64,000 bases of DNA, from NCBI GenBank assembly GCA_029850555.1, contig JARCRS010000075.1, forward strand, positions 26,103-90,102, read 5' to 3'. The notes under the pieces are model-generated. The model made no database searches, was not told the origin of the DNA, and worked only from the letters and a program-made list of their open reading frames with translations. A program made the position numbers and the translations under genes. Below, one piece after another: positions 25,270-33,501 of this stretch (positions within the stretch are counted from its first letter, which is position 1; each line of letters starts with the position of its first letter). The stretch is from an archaeon. Its GTDB lineage: Archaea; Thermoproteota; Nitrososphaeria; Nitrososphaerales; CADDZS01.

Positions 25270-27615
25270 CTATGATTCTAGTGCGAGCCCTTTCTCTTCC
25301 AGTGCCTTTCTAATCTTCCAAGGATTAAGTGGCATGTCAATGTGTGAAACTCCAGCATGCGAAAGCGCATCCACAACTGCATTCACAAAGGCGGCCGGGG
25401 AACCGACGGTTGCGGACTCACCAACACCCTTTGTTCCTAGTGGGTGGTGTGGCGACGGTGTAATGGTTTTGTCCGTTTCCCATTTCGGAGTCTCGACAGC
25501 GCTTGGGATAAGATAATCCATAAAGTTACCTCCGAACACGTTTCCTTCTTCGTCGTATTTGATCTCCTCCATGAATGCGGTTCCGTAACCCATTGTGAGA
25601 GCACCCTGGATCTGTCCGTCGACTATCAAAGGATTGATGATGTTCCCGCAATCATCTACCGCGATGAAACGTCTAACTTTTGGTTCCCCAGTTGCTCTGT
25701 CAATGTCGACGACACAGATGTAGCTTCCAAATGGAAAAGTCATGTTGGGTGGATCATAGTAGTCCACCGCTTCAAGCCCTGCTTCGACGCCCGGAGGATG
25801 GTTGGTATACGCGGCAAAAGCGATTTCCTGAATTGTCTTTGCTTTGTCGGGAGATCCCTTGACGTAGAATCGACCTCTTTCCCAGGCCAGATCTTCCTCC
25901 CTTGCTTCAAGGAGATATGCCGCGATTTTCTTTGCCTTGTCGCGTATCTTTCGAGATGCCATCGCAGCTGCAGCACCGGCGGTCGGGGTGCTCCTGCTTG
26001 CATAAGTTCCTAGACCGTAAGGTGCAGTATCGGTATCTCCTTCTTCAACTGTTATGTCATCAGTGGGTATGCCTAGCTCTTCAGCAATTATCTGGGCATA
26101 CGTTGTAGCATGACCCTGTCCCTGAGACTTTGTTCCAAACCTAGCGATGACCTTGCCAGTTGGATGGATTCTAATTTCAGCTGAATCAAACATCTTGAGA
26201 CCGAGGATATCAAAGTCATGTGAAGGACCCGCTCCGACTATTTCCGTGAAAGAGCTGATTCCGATGCCCATAAGCTCTCCTTTCTTTCTCTTCTCTTCCT
26301 GTTCTTTGCGAAGCTCCGCGTATCCTATCTTTTCCATTGCTTTCTTTAGGGCGTCCTTGTAGTTCCCGCTGTCGTAGGTCCAACCAAGAACCGATTTGTA
26401 CGGGAATTTTTCTTTTGGAATAAAGTTCTTCATTCGTATTTCCGCAGGGTCCATTCCGATTTTGTGAGCTAGAACGTCGACCATCCGCTCTATAGCATAG
26501 ACTGCTTCGGTGACTCGGAACGAGCACCTGTACGTGATACCGCCTTGTGGCTTATTTGTGTAGGCGGCATCTACTTCGGCGAAAGCATTCTTCAGGTCAT
26601 ATGAGCCTGTGCAAATGCTGAACAAGCCAACTGGAAATTTTGTCGGGTTTGCATCTCCGTGAAAGGCGCCATGGTCACTGATCGTCTTGATCCTGACGGC
26701 CAAAATTGTTCCATCATTGTTTCCAGCAAGCTCAGCGCTCATGTGAAAATCTCGTCCAAACGCGGTTGACGGTTGGTCATCCGAGCGGTCGTTGATCCAC
26801 TTGACAGGATGGCCGCTGACTATCGATCCAACCGCTGCAACAATATAGCCAGGATAGACATACACCTTGCCGCCGAATCCTCCACCGATATCAGGCGAAA
26901 CGATACGAATCTTGTTCTCAGGTATCTTTGTGACGAGAGCTGCAACCGTCCTGACCGCGTGTGGAGCTTGGGTAGTCATATACAGTGTCAAGTGACCCTC
27001 AATTGGGTTAAAATCAGCGACGCAACCGCAGGTCTCCATATAGGAAACATGAATCCGAGGATAGTAGAGATCCTGCTTTACAGTTACGTCGGCCTCTTTG
27101 AACAATTTGTCAGTAGCGACTCGATTCCCGACTTCCCAATGAAAAATGCGGTTTGTACCTTTATCATCCCTAATGATCGTTGTATTCTCGAGGGCCTTGA
27201 AAGGATCTGTCACTGCGGGTAAAGGCTCGTATTCAACTTGAACCAAATTCACTGCATCGGCCGCAATGTATCTATCTTCAGCAACGACGCCAACGACTTC
27301 CTGCATTTGAAATACAACTTTTTCCGTCGGCAAAACCATCATCTTGTCATTTGCCAAAGTCGGAATCCAATCCAGTCCTAGGCCTTTGAGATCATTCCCT
27401 GTGATGACCGCGACAACGCCCGGAAGGGCTTTCGCTTTCTCCACATCGATATTCTTGATCTTGGCATGAGCGTAGGGGCTGCGCACAAAATCCAAAAAGA
27501 GCATGCCGGGAAGTTTGATGTCATCAACATAATTTCCCCTTCCCCGGATAAGCATCGGGTCTTCCTTTCTCTTAATCGCGGATCCCATTCCGTGAACGAC
27601 TTGTTCGGTTGCCAT
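25270..27615 (-). CDS. coxL: Form I-like carbon monoxide dehydrogenase large subunit
   Basis: 781 residues of the xanthine oxidase/CO dehydrogenase large-subunit family, binding molybdopterin. The active-site loop reads TYRCSFR (361-367), matching the form I CoxL signature AYxCSFR except for the first Ala; Cys364 corresponds to the cysteine that carries the Cu-S-Mo centre. DIGGGFGGKVYVYPG, GQGHATTYAQI and GVGESATVGSPAAFVNAV (with the catalytic Glu) are present. Last gene of a coxM-coxS-coxL operon. It would oxidise CO to CO2 and pass electrons via CoxS and CoxM. Full length. Activity on CO is inferred from the loop only. Confidence 0.88.
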   Translation of the reverse strand: MATEQVVHGMGSAIKRKEDPMLIRGRGNYVDDIKLPGMLFLDFVRSPYAHAKIKNIDVEKAKALPGVVAVITGNDLKGLGLDWIPTLANDKMMVLPTEKVVFQMQEVVGVVAEDRYIAADAVNLVQVEYEPLPAVTDPFKALENTTIIRDDKGTNRIFHWEVGNRVATDKLFKEADVTVKQDLYYPRIHVSYMETCGCVADFNPIEGHLTLYMTTQAPHAVRTVAALVTKIPENKIRIVSPDIGGGFGGKVYVYPGYIVAAVGSIVSGHPVKWINDRSDDQPSTAFGRDFHMSAELAGNNDGTILAVRIKTISDHGAFHGDANPTKFPVGLFSICTGSYDLKNAFAEVDAAYTNKPQGGITYRCSFRVTEAVYAIERMVDVLAHKIGMDPAEIRMKNFIPKEKFPYKSVLGWTYDSGNYKDALKKAMEKIGYAELRKEQEEKRKKGELMGIGISSFTEIVGAGPSHDFDILGLKMFDSAEIRIHPTGKVIARFGTKSQGQGHATTYAQIIAEELGIPTDDITVEEGDTDTAPYGLGTYASRSTPTAGAAAAMASRKIRDKAKKIAAYLLEAREEDLAWERGRFYVKGSPDKAKTIQEIAFAAYTNHPPGVEAGLEAVDYYDPPNMTFPFGSYICVVDIDRATGEPKVRRFIAVDDCGNIINPLIVDGQIQGALTMGYGTAFMEEIKYDEEGNVFGGNFMDYLIPSAVETPKWETDKTITPSPHHPLGTKGVGESATVGSPAAFVNAVVDALSHAGVSHIDMPLNPWKIRKALEEKGLALES

Positions 27616-27629
27616 TTCTTTCTCAACTC

Positions 27630-28139
27630 CTACCTCGCTGGTACCTCAACCCTTTGCTGCTGCGTTTCTCTGAGCTTCTCTGCGGCATACTGTATAGACT
27701 CAACTATCTTCACGTACCCGGTGCACCTGCACAGATTTCCAGAGATTCCTCTTCGAATCTCTTCCTCTGTGGGATTCGGATTCTTCTGTAACAATGCCAC
27801 TCCAGCCATCATCATTCCAGGAGTGCAGAATCCGCACTGAAGTCCATGTTTCTCCCAGAAACCCTCCTGAATCGGATGAAGTTTTCCGTTCTTTGCAAGA
27901 CCCTCGACTGTCGTGACCTGTTTTCCATCAGCCTGGACTGCAAACATGGTGCATGATTTCACAGCCTTACCGTTGAGCAGGATTGTGCAAGCTCCGCAGT
28001 TCGACGTATCACACCCGATGTGAGTTCCAGTAAGGCTAAGATTCTCGCGCAAGAAATGGACTAAAAGAAGGCGTGGTTCAACATCGGCTACTCTCTTCTG
28101 GCCGTTCACGCTGACTGTGATATTCATCTTGTTCACCAT
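27630..28139 (-). CDS. coxS: CO dehydrogenase small [2Fe-2S] subunit
   Basis: 169 residues. The plant-type ferredoxin cluster is [14 protein letters not shown] with a distal Cys in SCTMF. The second helical cluster is CGFCTPGMM and CRCTGY. It carries electrons from the Mo site to the FAD subunit. It lies five bases after coxM and 14 bases before coxL. ATG 28127 is an alternative start that matches the usual N-terminus better (MNITVSVNG). Confidence 0.9.
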   Translation of the reverse strand: MVNKMNITVSVNGQKRVADVEPRLLLVHFLRENLSLTGTHIGCDTSNCGACTILLNGKAVKSCTMFAVQADGKQVTTVEGLAKNGKLHPIQEGFWEKHGLQCGFCTPGMMMAGVALLQKNPNPTEEEIRRGISGNLCRCTGYVKIVESIQYAAEKLRETQQQRVEVPAR

Positions 28140-28144
28140 TTAGA

Positions 28145-29023
28145 TCAAGCACCTCCTCCAACAGCTCGCAAGTACGCACGCTTGAGAGCACGGGAAGTAA
28201 GGACCTTGACCATCTCTTTCTTGTATTCTGCTGGACCGCGCAGATCACTAGACGGCGTAGAAGCTTGAGCGGCAAGCCTCGCCGCCGTACCAATTGTGTC
28301 CTCGGTGAGTTTCTGGCCAAGGAGAGACTGCTCGGCTTCTTCCGCTTGTATAACAGATGGTCCTACGGCTGTTAATCCGATTCCCGCTCTTGCGACCTTG
28401 CCGTCTGTGTCAAGGCATATTTGTACAGCGACGCCAGCGATCGCGAAATCGCCGACTCTTTTTTCGAGCTTAAGGTACGCTCCGCCAGTTCCAGGAGAGT
28501 ACTGTGGGACGCGAATCTCAGTTAGAATTTCTCTATGCGTTAGGGCAGTAGTAAAAGTATCGACGAAAAAGTCCTTGGCTTTGATAACCCTACTTCCAGC
28601 GGGGCCAGTTGCAACAAATTCGGCGCCGAGAGCAAGCATTGTCGCGGGTAGATCATTTGCGGGATCCGCATGGCTGACATTTCCCCCTGCGGTTCCTAAA
28701 TTTCTAACCGTTGGATCAGCAATATGGCTTGCAGCATCATTAATCACAGAATATTTTTTCTTGATTAGGTCGGACGACTCTAGATCGGCCATCCTTGTGA
28801 GTGCCCCGATCCTCAGGAAACTATCTGACTCACGAATGTAACTCAATCCTTCGATATTATTGATGTCGATCAGTCGAGACGGCGACCCCAGTCTTAACTT
28901 CATCAGTGGAATCAAACTCTGCCCACCCGCAAGGATCTTTGAGTCGCTGCCAGAGGTTTCGAGGAGTGAAATCGCTTCAGAAAGCGTTTTTGGAGAAGAA
29001 TATTCGAAAGAGGCCGGTATCAT
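28145..29023 (-). CDS. coxM: CO dehydrogenase medium FAD subunit
   Basis: 292 residues from ATG 29023 (MIPASFEYSSP), the N-terminus typical of CoxM. The frame opens at 29059 but the 12 extra residues are unlike the family. FAD-binding loops are [17 protein letters not shown] and TVRNLGTAGGNVSHADPANDLP. First gene of the operon. A TATA-like AAATATC on the minus strand near 29101-29107 may be its promoter. Confidence 0.9.
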   Translation of the reverse strand: MIPASFEYSSPKTLSEAISLLETSGSDSKILAGGQSLIPLMKLRLGSPSRLIDINNIEGLSYIRESDSFLRIGALTRMADLESSDLIKKKYSVINDAASHIADPTVRNLGTAGGNVSHADPANDLPATMLALGAEFVATGPAGSRVIKAKDFFVDTFTTALTHREILTEIRVPQYSPGTGGAYLKLEKRVGDFAIAGVAVQICLDTDGKVARAGIGLTAVGPSVIQAEEAEQSLLGQKLTEDTIGTAARLAAQASTPSSDLRGPAEYKKEMVKVLTSRALKRAYLRAVGGGA

Positions 29024-29408
29024 ACCAAATTCCCCAGTTGTTGAAAACCAATTGGACACTAATATGCATTCAGAAACTTGCGAGCGTGACGTTGCAACCC
29101 GATATTTGCTATCATTGATTGCTAAGGTCGTATAGTTCTGACGTTGATCCAGATCGTGCTATTTTTTGCTTTTGATTCGCATAGATTGAAGTGATCCCTC
29201 GTTTCTAGTTATAGGAGATTGTGCAGATCCCTAACTTTACTAACCATAGCTATCTTTTGGAATCGAGAGTCACATGAAGGAATGTTGTTTCGTTCTCTGC
29301 CCTAACAACGTCAAATCGACTTTAAGTGCACGCGCCAAATATTTGATGCGCAATAAAACACATGTATAAGCGGGTGGGCATCTACGAACATTTTTTCCTC
29401 CGAATAGG

Positions 29409-29417
29409 CTTTAAATA
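29409..29417 (+). promoter_or_regulatory. Orphan archaeal TATA box
   Basis: CTTTAAATAC-like element, close to the archaeal consensus. It would start a transcript near 29437, running into the tandem-repeat region rather than a recognisable gene. Confidence 0.4.
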
Positions 29418-29466
29418 CAATCATTAAGGACCCCTCTCTTCCTTTCATCTACAGACGAGTATTCCG

Positions 29467-29659
29467 AATAGCCATTGTTTGAGCGTGATGCCCTAAACAC
29501 TTTTGTCTCTTTATATTATAAAAAAATTTTGGGGCATGACATACTATTTGTGAATATAGCAATTGTTTGTGCCACGCCCACGCCCAAAGTTAGGCGTCTT
29601 TCATGGTCACAGAAAAAAACGGCGGCTGACATACTATCAAGAGAAAATAGCCATTGTTT
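29467..29659 (+). repeat. Degenerate tandem repeat, period about 90 bases
   Basis: ATAGC(C/A)ATTGTTT occurs near 29468, 29556 and 29647; GACATACTAT occurs at 29538-29547 and 29628-29637. The two motifs keep the same order and about 18 bases spacing, giving roughly 2.2 copies of a 90-base unit. Too few and too diverged for CRISPR. Confidence 0.6.
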
Positions 29660-29805
29660 CGTTAACGCGCTCTAAAAACGATTAATCTCCTTGTTAGAGA
29701 AAAGTGGTCGCGTCGTTTATTACGGATTCCGATACGGGGCTGAAAATTGCCAACTTTATTACCTTGCCCGTTTTTCCTTATCTTGAGCAATTAAGCAAGT
29801 TTGAA

Positions 29806-29866
29806 AGAAGCGAACATAGTTTTGTTGACAAAACTATGCCCAAAAGACAGAGAAAATGTCGCTTCT
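29806..29866. other. Nested inverted repeats, candidate structured element
   Basis: A perfect hairpin, CATAGTTTTG-TTGA-CAAAACTATG (29815-29838), is enclosed by an outer 8-base perfect pair AGAAGCGA (29806-29813) and TCGCTTCT (29859-29866). It could be a two-stem RNA or a protein-binding site. Confidence 0.5.
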
Positions 29867-29975
29867 AAAGCCACAACCTCTACTAACCGATCATCCAGTT
29901 TTCAAATGCGAATCTTTGCTTCACAAGTCCCTTATCACGTGATGAGCTAGAATCATCTGACAACTAAAATTGCTT

Positions 29976-30137
29976 ATGGAAGCGGAGCTTCCCGAGGAAA
30001 GGATTGAGCAAGCCCTCGCCTTTTACAAGGTACTTGGGGTTACTGCTCAATCGGGATTCAAGACGGCTCTTGCTAACTGTCGATGCCACATTTGCATGGA
30101 GATTTTACAAAGAATAGAATGCGGAGATCTCCGCTAG
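29976..30137 (+). CDS. Small protein with CRCHIC motif
   Basis: 53 residues from ATG 29976: helical MEAELPEERIEQALAFYKVLG, then CRCHIC and a later Cys (IECGDL). Four cysteines and a His suggest a metal or redox site. Its TAG shares the CTAG tetranucleotide with the stop of the convergent acyl-CoA synthetase. No family recognised, but composition is protein-like. Confidence 0.45.
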   Translation: MEAELPEERIEQALAFYKVLGVTAQSGFKTALANCRCHICMEILQRIECGDLR

Positions 30138-31774
30138 GCATCCCATTTCCAATCGCAGAATTGTTCTCTAAGTTTTGATTTTTGGAACTTTCCGACGGAG
30201 GTTCGGGGTATCTCGTCGACGAAAACAACTGCGTCCGGTATCCACCACTTTGCAAATTTTGGAGCAATAAATTCCAATATTTCAGCAGAAGAGACTTTGC
30301 CCTTGAACTCGTCCTTCAGAACTACCGCGGCGAGAGGCCTCTCTTGCCACTTTGGATGAGGAATAGCGATAACGGCAGCTTCTTTGACTCTTGGATCTGC
30401 CATTATCGCATTTTCGAGATCAACGGAGCTTATCCACTCTCCTCCTGATTTAACGAGATCCTTCGTTCTATCGGTGATTTTCATGTACCCCTCGCTATCG
30501 ATTGTTGCAATATCACCAGTTCTAAACCAACGATCTTTCGTGCAAGTAGAATTTGCTGAATCGTCACTTTTGTAATGCCCCCTTGATATCCACGGTCCTT
30601 TGATCTGGAGCTCACCCATCGTCTTTCCATCCCAAGGCGCCTCACCTGAATCGTTCATGACACGTATTTCCACAAACGGAGGCGGCAGACCTTGCTTTGC
30701 CCTTATAGCGTACTTCTCGTCCTCTGACAATGCATCCTTCAAGTGACTCTTTAGAACAGAAACGGTTCCTACTGGGGTGGTTTCAGTCATACCCCACGCA
30801 TGAATAATTTTGATTCCGAACTTGTCAAACCCCCGAATAAGGGATTCAGGAGCTGCCGACCCTCCTACCGGCAATCTGAGTCCCGGCAACAATTTCCAGC
30901 GATTTGGTTCGCGAGAAAGAGCTTGCAAAACACCAAACCAAATAGTAGGGACTCCCGCCGCAATTGTTACCTTCTCCTTCTCCATAAGGTCAAGCAAACT
31001 TTCAGGATCAAGATGAGGCCCCGGCAATACCTGCTTTGCCCCAACCATGGTCGAAGTGAAAGGCAGTCCCCACGCATTTGCGTGAAACATCGGAACCACT
31101 GGAAGAACAGTGTCCTGTTGCGACATGCCGAGGACGTCGGGTATGGCTTCGCCAAAAGAATGCAATACAATTGATCTGTGGGAGTAGACTACACCTTTCG
31201 GAGTTCCAGTAGTTCCTGATGAATAACACATACCAGCAGGATCACTCTCATCAATTTTAGGGAACTCGAATCTTCCAGTAGCGGATTTGAGGAGTTGCTC
31301 GTAGTCAATTTGATCTCTGATCCCTGGCACTTGAGGAGCAGGATTGGCGCCAGCAGAGATAGGCACGACGATTAGATGCTCAATATTCACATTTGAAGCA
31401 AATTTTGAAAAGAGCGGAAGCAATACATCGTCCACAATCAGGAATTTATCCTCGGCATGTTTCACGATATACGCAATATCACTTGGATGCAATCGGAGAT
31501 TCAGAGTGTGATAAACCCCACCAGCCGCGGGCACGCCGAAGTAGGCTTCAAGATGTGCGTAGTGATTCCACATTAGGGTCGCGACTCGATCTCTTGGCTT
31601 TAGTCCGAGAGACACGAGCATTTCTGCGAGCGCCCTCGATCTCTTGAAAAAATCAGAATAGGTGTATCTGTGAAGACCCTTGGAAGGCATCCTTGAGACT
31701 ATCTCAATGCGCGGAAATAATTTCGCTGATCGCTCAAGAATATGCGTTAGCGTAAGAGGGTAATCGTCCATCAT
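30134..31774 (-). CDS. Fatty acyl-CoA synthetase (AMP-forming)
   Basis: 546 residues of the ANL superfamily: P-loop YSSGTTGTPKGVVYSH, A5 motif HAWGMTETTPVG, WFRTGDIATID, and a C-terminal lysine in RTSVGKFQKSKL. Start set at ATG 31774 (MMDDYPLTLTHILERS), the usual family N-terminus. The frame stays open to 32170, but that would overlap the divergent coxM and read its antisense. Activates medium- or long-chain acids for the beta-oxidation enzymes such as those at 61.5-63.9 kb. Sits between the two cox clusters. Confidence 0.9.
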   Translation of the reverse strand: MMDDYPLTLTHILERSAKLFPRIEIVSRMPSKGLHRYTYSDFFKRSRALAEMLVSLGLKPRDRVATLMWNHYAHLEAYFGVPAAGGVYHTLNLRLHPSDIAYIVKHAEDKFLIVDDVLLPLFSKFASNVNIEHLIVVPISAGANPAPQVPGIRDQIDYEQLLKSATGRFEFPKIDESDPAGMCYSSGTTGTPKGVVYSHRSIVLHSFGEAIPDVLGMSQQDTVLPVVPMFHANAWGLPFTSTMVGAKQVLPGPHLDPESLLDLMEKEKVTIAAGVPTIWFGVLQALSREPNRWKLLPGLRLPVGGSAAPESLIRGFDKFGIKIIHAWGMTETTPVGTVSVLKSHLKDALSEDEKYAIRAKQGLPPPFVEIRVMNDSGEAPWDGKTMGELQIKGPWISRGHYKSDDSANSTCTKDRWFRTGDIATIDSEGYMKITDRTKDLVKSGGEWISSVDLENAIMADPRVKEAAVIAIPHPKWQERPLAAVVLKDEFKGKVSSAEILEFIAPKFAKWWIPDAVVFVDEIPRTSVGKFQKSKLREQFCDWKWDA

Positions 31775-31966
31775 CGTTGATTTTAAAGTCTTGGCGGAAG
31801 ACGAAGAAGTAGGCTCCTCTGTAATCTGCACGACGGAAGCTACAGTTTTACCACCAGTGTTAATTGCTATAAAGATTGGCCCAGAAAATGTGGGAGAGAC
31901 TTGGTTTCTTACTCTGTTTAGTAGTAAACAGGGTACTTTTGATTTGAGCGTGGAATCTGAATGATC

Positions 31967-31976
31967 GTTTATATTT
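31967..31976 (+). promoter_or_regulatory. TATA box of the form II cox operon
   Basis: GTTTATATTT centred about 27 bases before 31998, where the transcript should begin, giving a leader of about 12 bases before ATG 32010 or a leaderless GTG at 31998. Confidence 0.5.
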
Positions 31977-32009
31977 TTGTGGCCTGTTGCAAGATAGGTG
32001 TTTTCTGAA

Positions 32010-32900
32010 ATGTATCCAAAGGAATTCGAGTACGCTTCTCCTATGACAGTTGAAGAAACCTTAGGAATTCTAGGCAAATTAGGTTCAGATGCGAAAATTT
32101 TGGCGGGCGGACAAAGCCTTATTCCTCTGATGAAATTTAGGCTCGCAGCGCCTAAATATCTTGTAGACATAAATGGAGTTTCGAGTCTCGATTACATCCG
32201 CGAAACTGGAAATTTCCTTGCCATTGGCACTTTAACAAGGCATCACACGATTGAAAGATCTGAGCTTATCAGACAAAAGTTAGGGCTATTCGCTGAAACG
32301 GCTTCCTGGATCGGAGATCCTCAGGTTCGAAACAACGGAACGATTGGAGGTTCTCTAGTTCACTCTGACCCTGCGGGAGATTGGGGTTCATCAATAATTG
32401 CAACGAGAGCTTTGCTAAAGGTGAAAAACAAAAAGAAAGAGCGAACTCTTGATTCAGATCACTTTTTCTCGGATACGTTCACTTCAGAAGTTGCTCCGGA
32501 CGAACTTTTGACAGAGATTCGTGTCCCTATCCCACCCGATGGTGGGAGGAGCGCAGGGGCTTATGAAAAACTCGAAAGAAAGGCTGGAGATTTCGCAACC
32601 GTTGGAGTGGCAGTTCAGCTAACTTTGAGCCGTGACAGGAGAACCTTTGAACAGGTAGGAATCGGGTTTGCTTCGCTAGGTCCGACGAATTTGAGGGGAA
32701 AGAAAGCTGAAGAAGCATTAGTGGGAAAATCCGTTAGCACGAGCTCGATAGAAGATGCAGGATTAGCTGCAATCGAAGATGTAAATCCTTCCAATGATGC
32801 TTTGCGCGGCTCGGCCGAGTACAAGCGTGCAATGGCGAGAGTTTTCCTAAAACGTGCCCTAAAGCGTGCTGTAACAAGCGCAGGAGCTACGGGAGTGTGA
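32010..32900 (+). CDS. Molybdenum hydroxylase FAD subunit, CoxM-like
   Basis: 296 residues from ATG 32010 ([11 protein letters not shown]), preferred over GTG 31998 because it matches the CoxM N-terminus. FAD loops [17 protein letters not shown] and [21 protein letters not shown] are intact. Clearly a paralogue of the coxM at 28145-29023. First gene of a six-gene plus-strand operon whose large subunit is form II, so substrate may be CO or another small molecule. Confidence 0.9.
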   Translation: MYPKEFEYASPMTVEETLGILGKLGSDAKILAGGQSLIPLMKFRLAAPKYLVDINGVSSLDYIRETGNFLAIGTLTRHHTIERSELIRQKLGLFAETASWIGDPQVRNNGTIGGSLVHSDPAGDWGSSIIATRALLKVKNKKKERTLDSDHFFSDTFTSEVAPDELLTEIRVPIPPDGGRSAGAYEKLERKAGDFATVGVAVQLTLSRDRRTFEQVGIGFASLGPTNLRGKKAEEALVGKSVSTSSIEDAGLAAIEDVNPSNDALRGSAEYKRAMARVFLKRALKRAVTSAGATGV

Positions 32901-32907
32901 TCTTGGA

Positions 32908-33486
32908 ATGGTAAATCAGAAATCTCGGAAAAATTCACGAAACTCTCGAGCTAGGCGTTCAAGAGTCACTTTAGCCGCCGTAGATCGAAAGACTATACAT
33001 GTAAAGGTCAACGGAAAGGAGTATGAACGCGAAGTACAAGCTCGTTTGTTGCTTGTAGACTTTCTGAGAGATAATCTAGGGTTGACGGGAACCCATGTTG
33101 GATGTGACACCTCGAACTGCGGGGCTTGCACGATCTTATTTGACGGAAGGTCAGTAAAGTCATGCTCTATGCTTGCAGTTCAGGCGGATGGAAAGGAGCT
33201 CCTCACAATCGAAGGACTTGCGAATGGAAGTGAATACCATCCTTTGCAGAAGGCTTTCTGGGAAAATCACGGCCTGCAATGTGGATTCTGCACTCCTGGT
33301 ATGATTATCCAAGGCTACTGGTTCCTTAAAGAGAATCCGCATCCATCAGAGGAACAAATCAGATGGGGAATATCTGGTAATCTATGTCGATGTACTGGTT
33401 ACACCAACATTGTGAAGGCGATCCAGGCAGCCTCTGAAAACATGAGTAAACAAGAAGTGCTCGTTCAAAAGGTAGCTCGGAGTTAG
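32908..33486 (+). CDS. Molybdenum hydroxylase [2Fe-2S] subunit, CoxS-like
   Basis: 192 residues. The body matches coxS of the first cluster: [14 protein letters not shown] with distal [20 protein letters not shown]. It carries an extra basic N-terminus of about 26 residues ([16 protein letters not shown] in pattern) absent from the paralogue; there is no hydrophobic stretch after the arginines, so it is not a Tat signal. The true start may be internal. Seven bases after the FAD subunit gene. Confidence 0.88.
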   Translation: MVNQKSRKNSRNSRARRSRVTLAAVDRKTIHVKVNGKEYEREVQARLLLVDFLRDNLGLTGTHVGCDTSNCGACTILFDGRSVKSCSMLAVQADGKELLTIEGLANGSEYHPLQKAFWENHGLQCGFCTPGMIIQGYWFLKENPHPSEEQIRWGISGNLCRCTGYTNIVKAIQAASENMSKQEVLVQKVARS

Positions 33487-33501
33487 GGAGGTAGCAAAAA
33501 T

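Larger units (their letters stand above)
29024..29975. other. Long intergenic region between the form I-like cox operon and the acyl-CoA synthetase locus
   Basis: About 0.95 kb with no convincing gene but several ordered signals: a strong TATA element at 29409-29417 with no clear protein downstream, a degenerate tandem repeat of about 90 bases, and a nested hairpin at 29806-29866. A 66-codon TTG-initiated frame at 29475-29675 crosses the repeats and is not protein-like. The region probably holds regulatory sites or an RNA gene. Confidence 0.45.

Noticed and set aside
29467..29659. CRISPR array
   Set aside because: Only two to three diverged motif copies at a 90-base period; repeat and spacer lengths do not fit a CRISPR array.
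29475..29675. 66-codon TTG-started frame in the cox intergenic region
   Set aside because: It crosses the tandem repeat and its two repeat copies encode different, unrelated residues, so it is probably not translated.
31775..32170. 132-residue N-terminal extension of the acyl-CoA synthetase
   Set aside because: It reads antisense through the start of the divergent coxM-like gene and its promoter; the normal family start is at 31774.
32908..32990. Tat signal peptide on the second CoxS-like protein
   Set aside because: Arg pairs are present but no hydrophobic segment follows; more likely a basic extension or a misplaced start.
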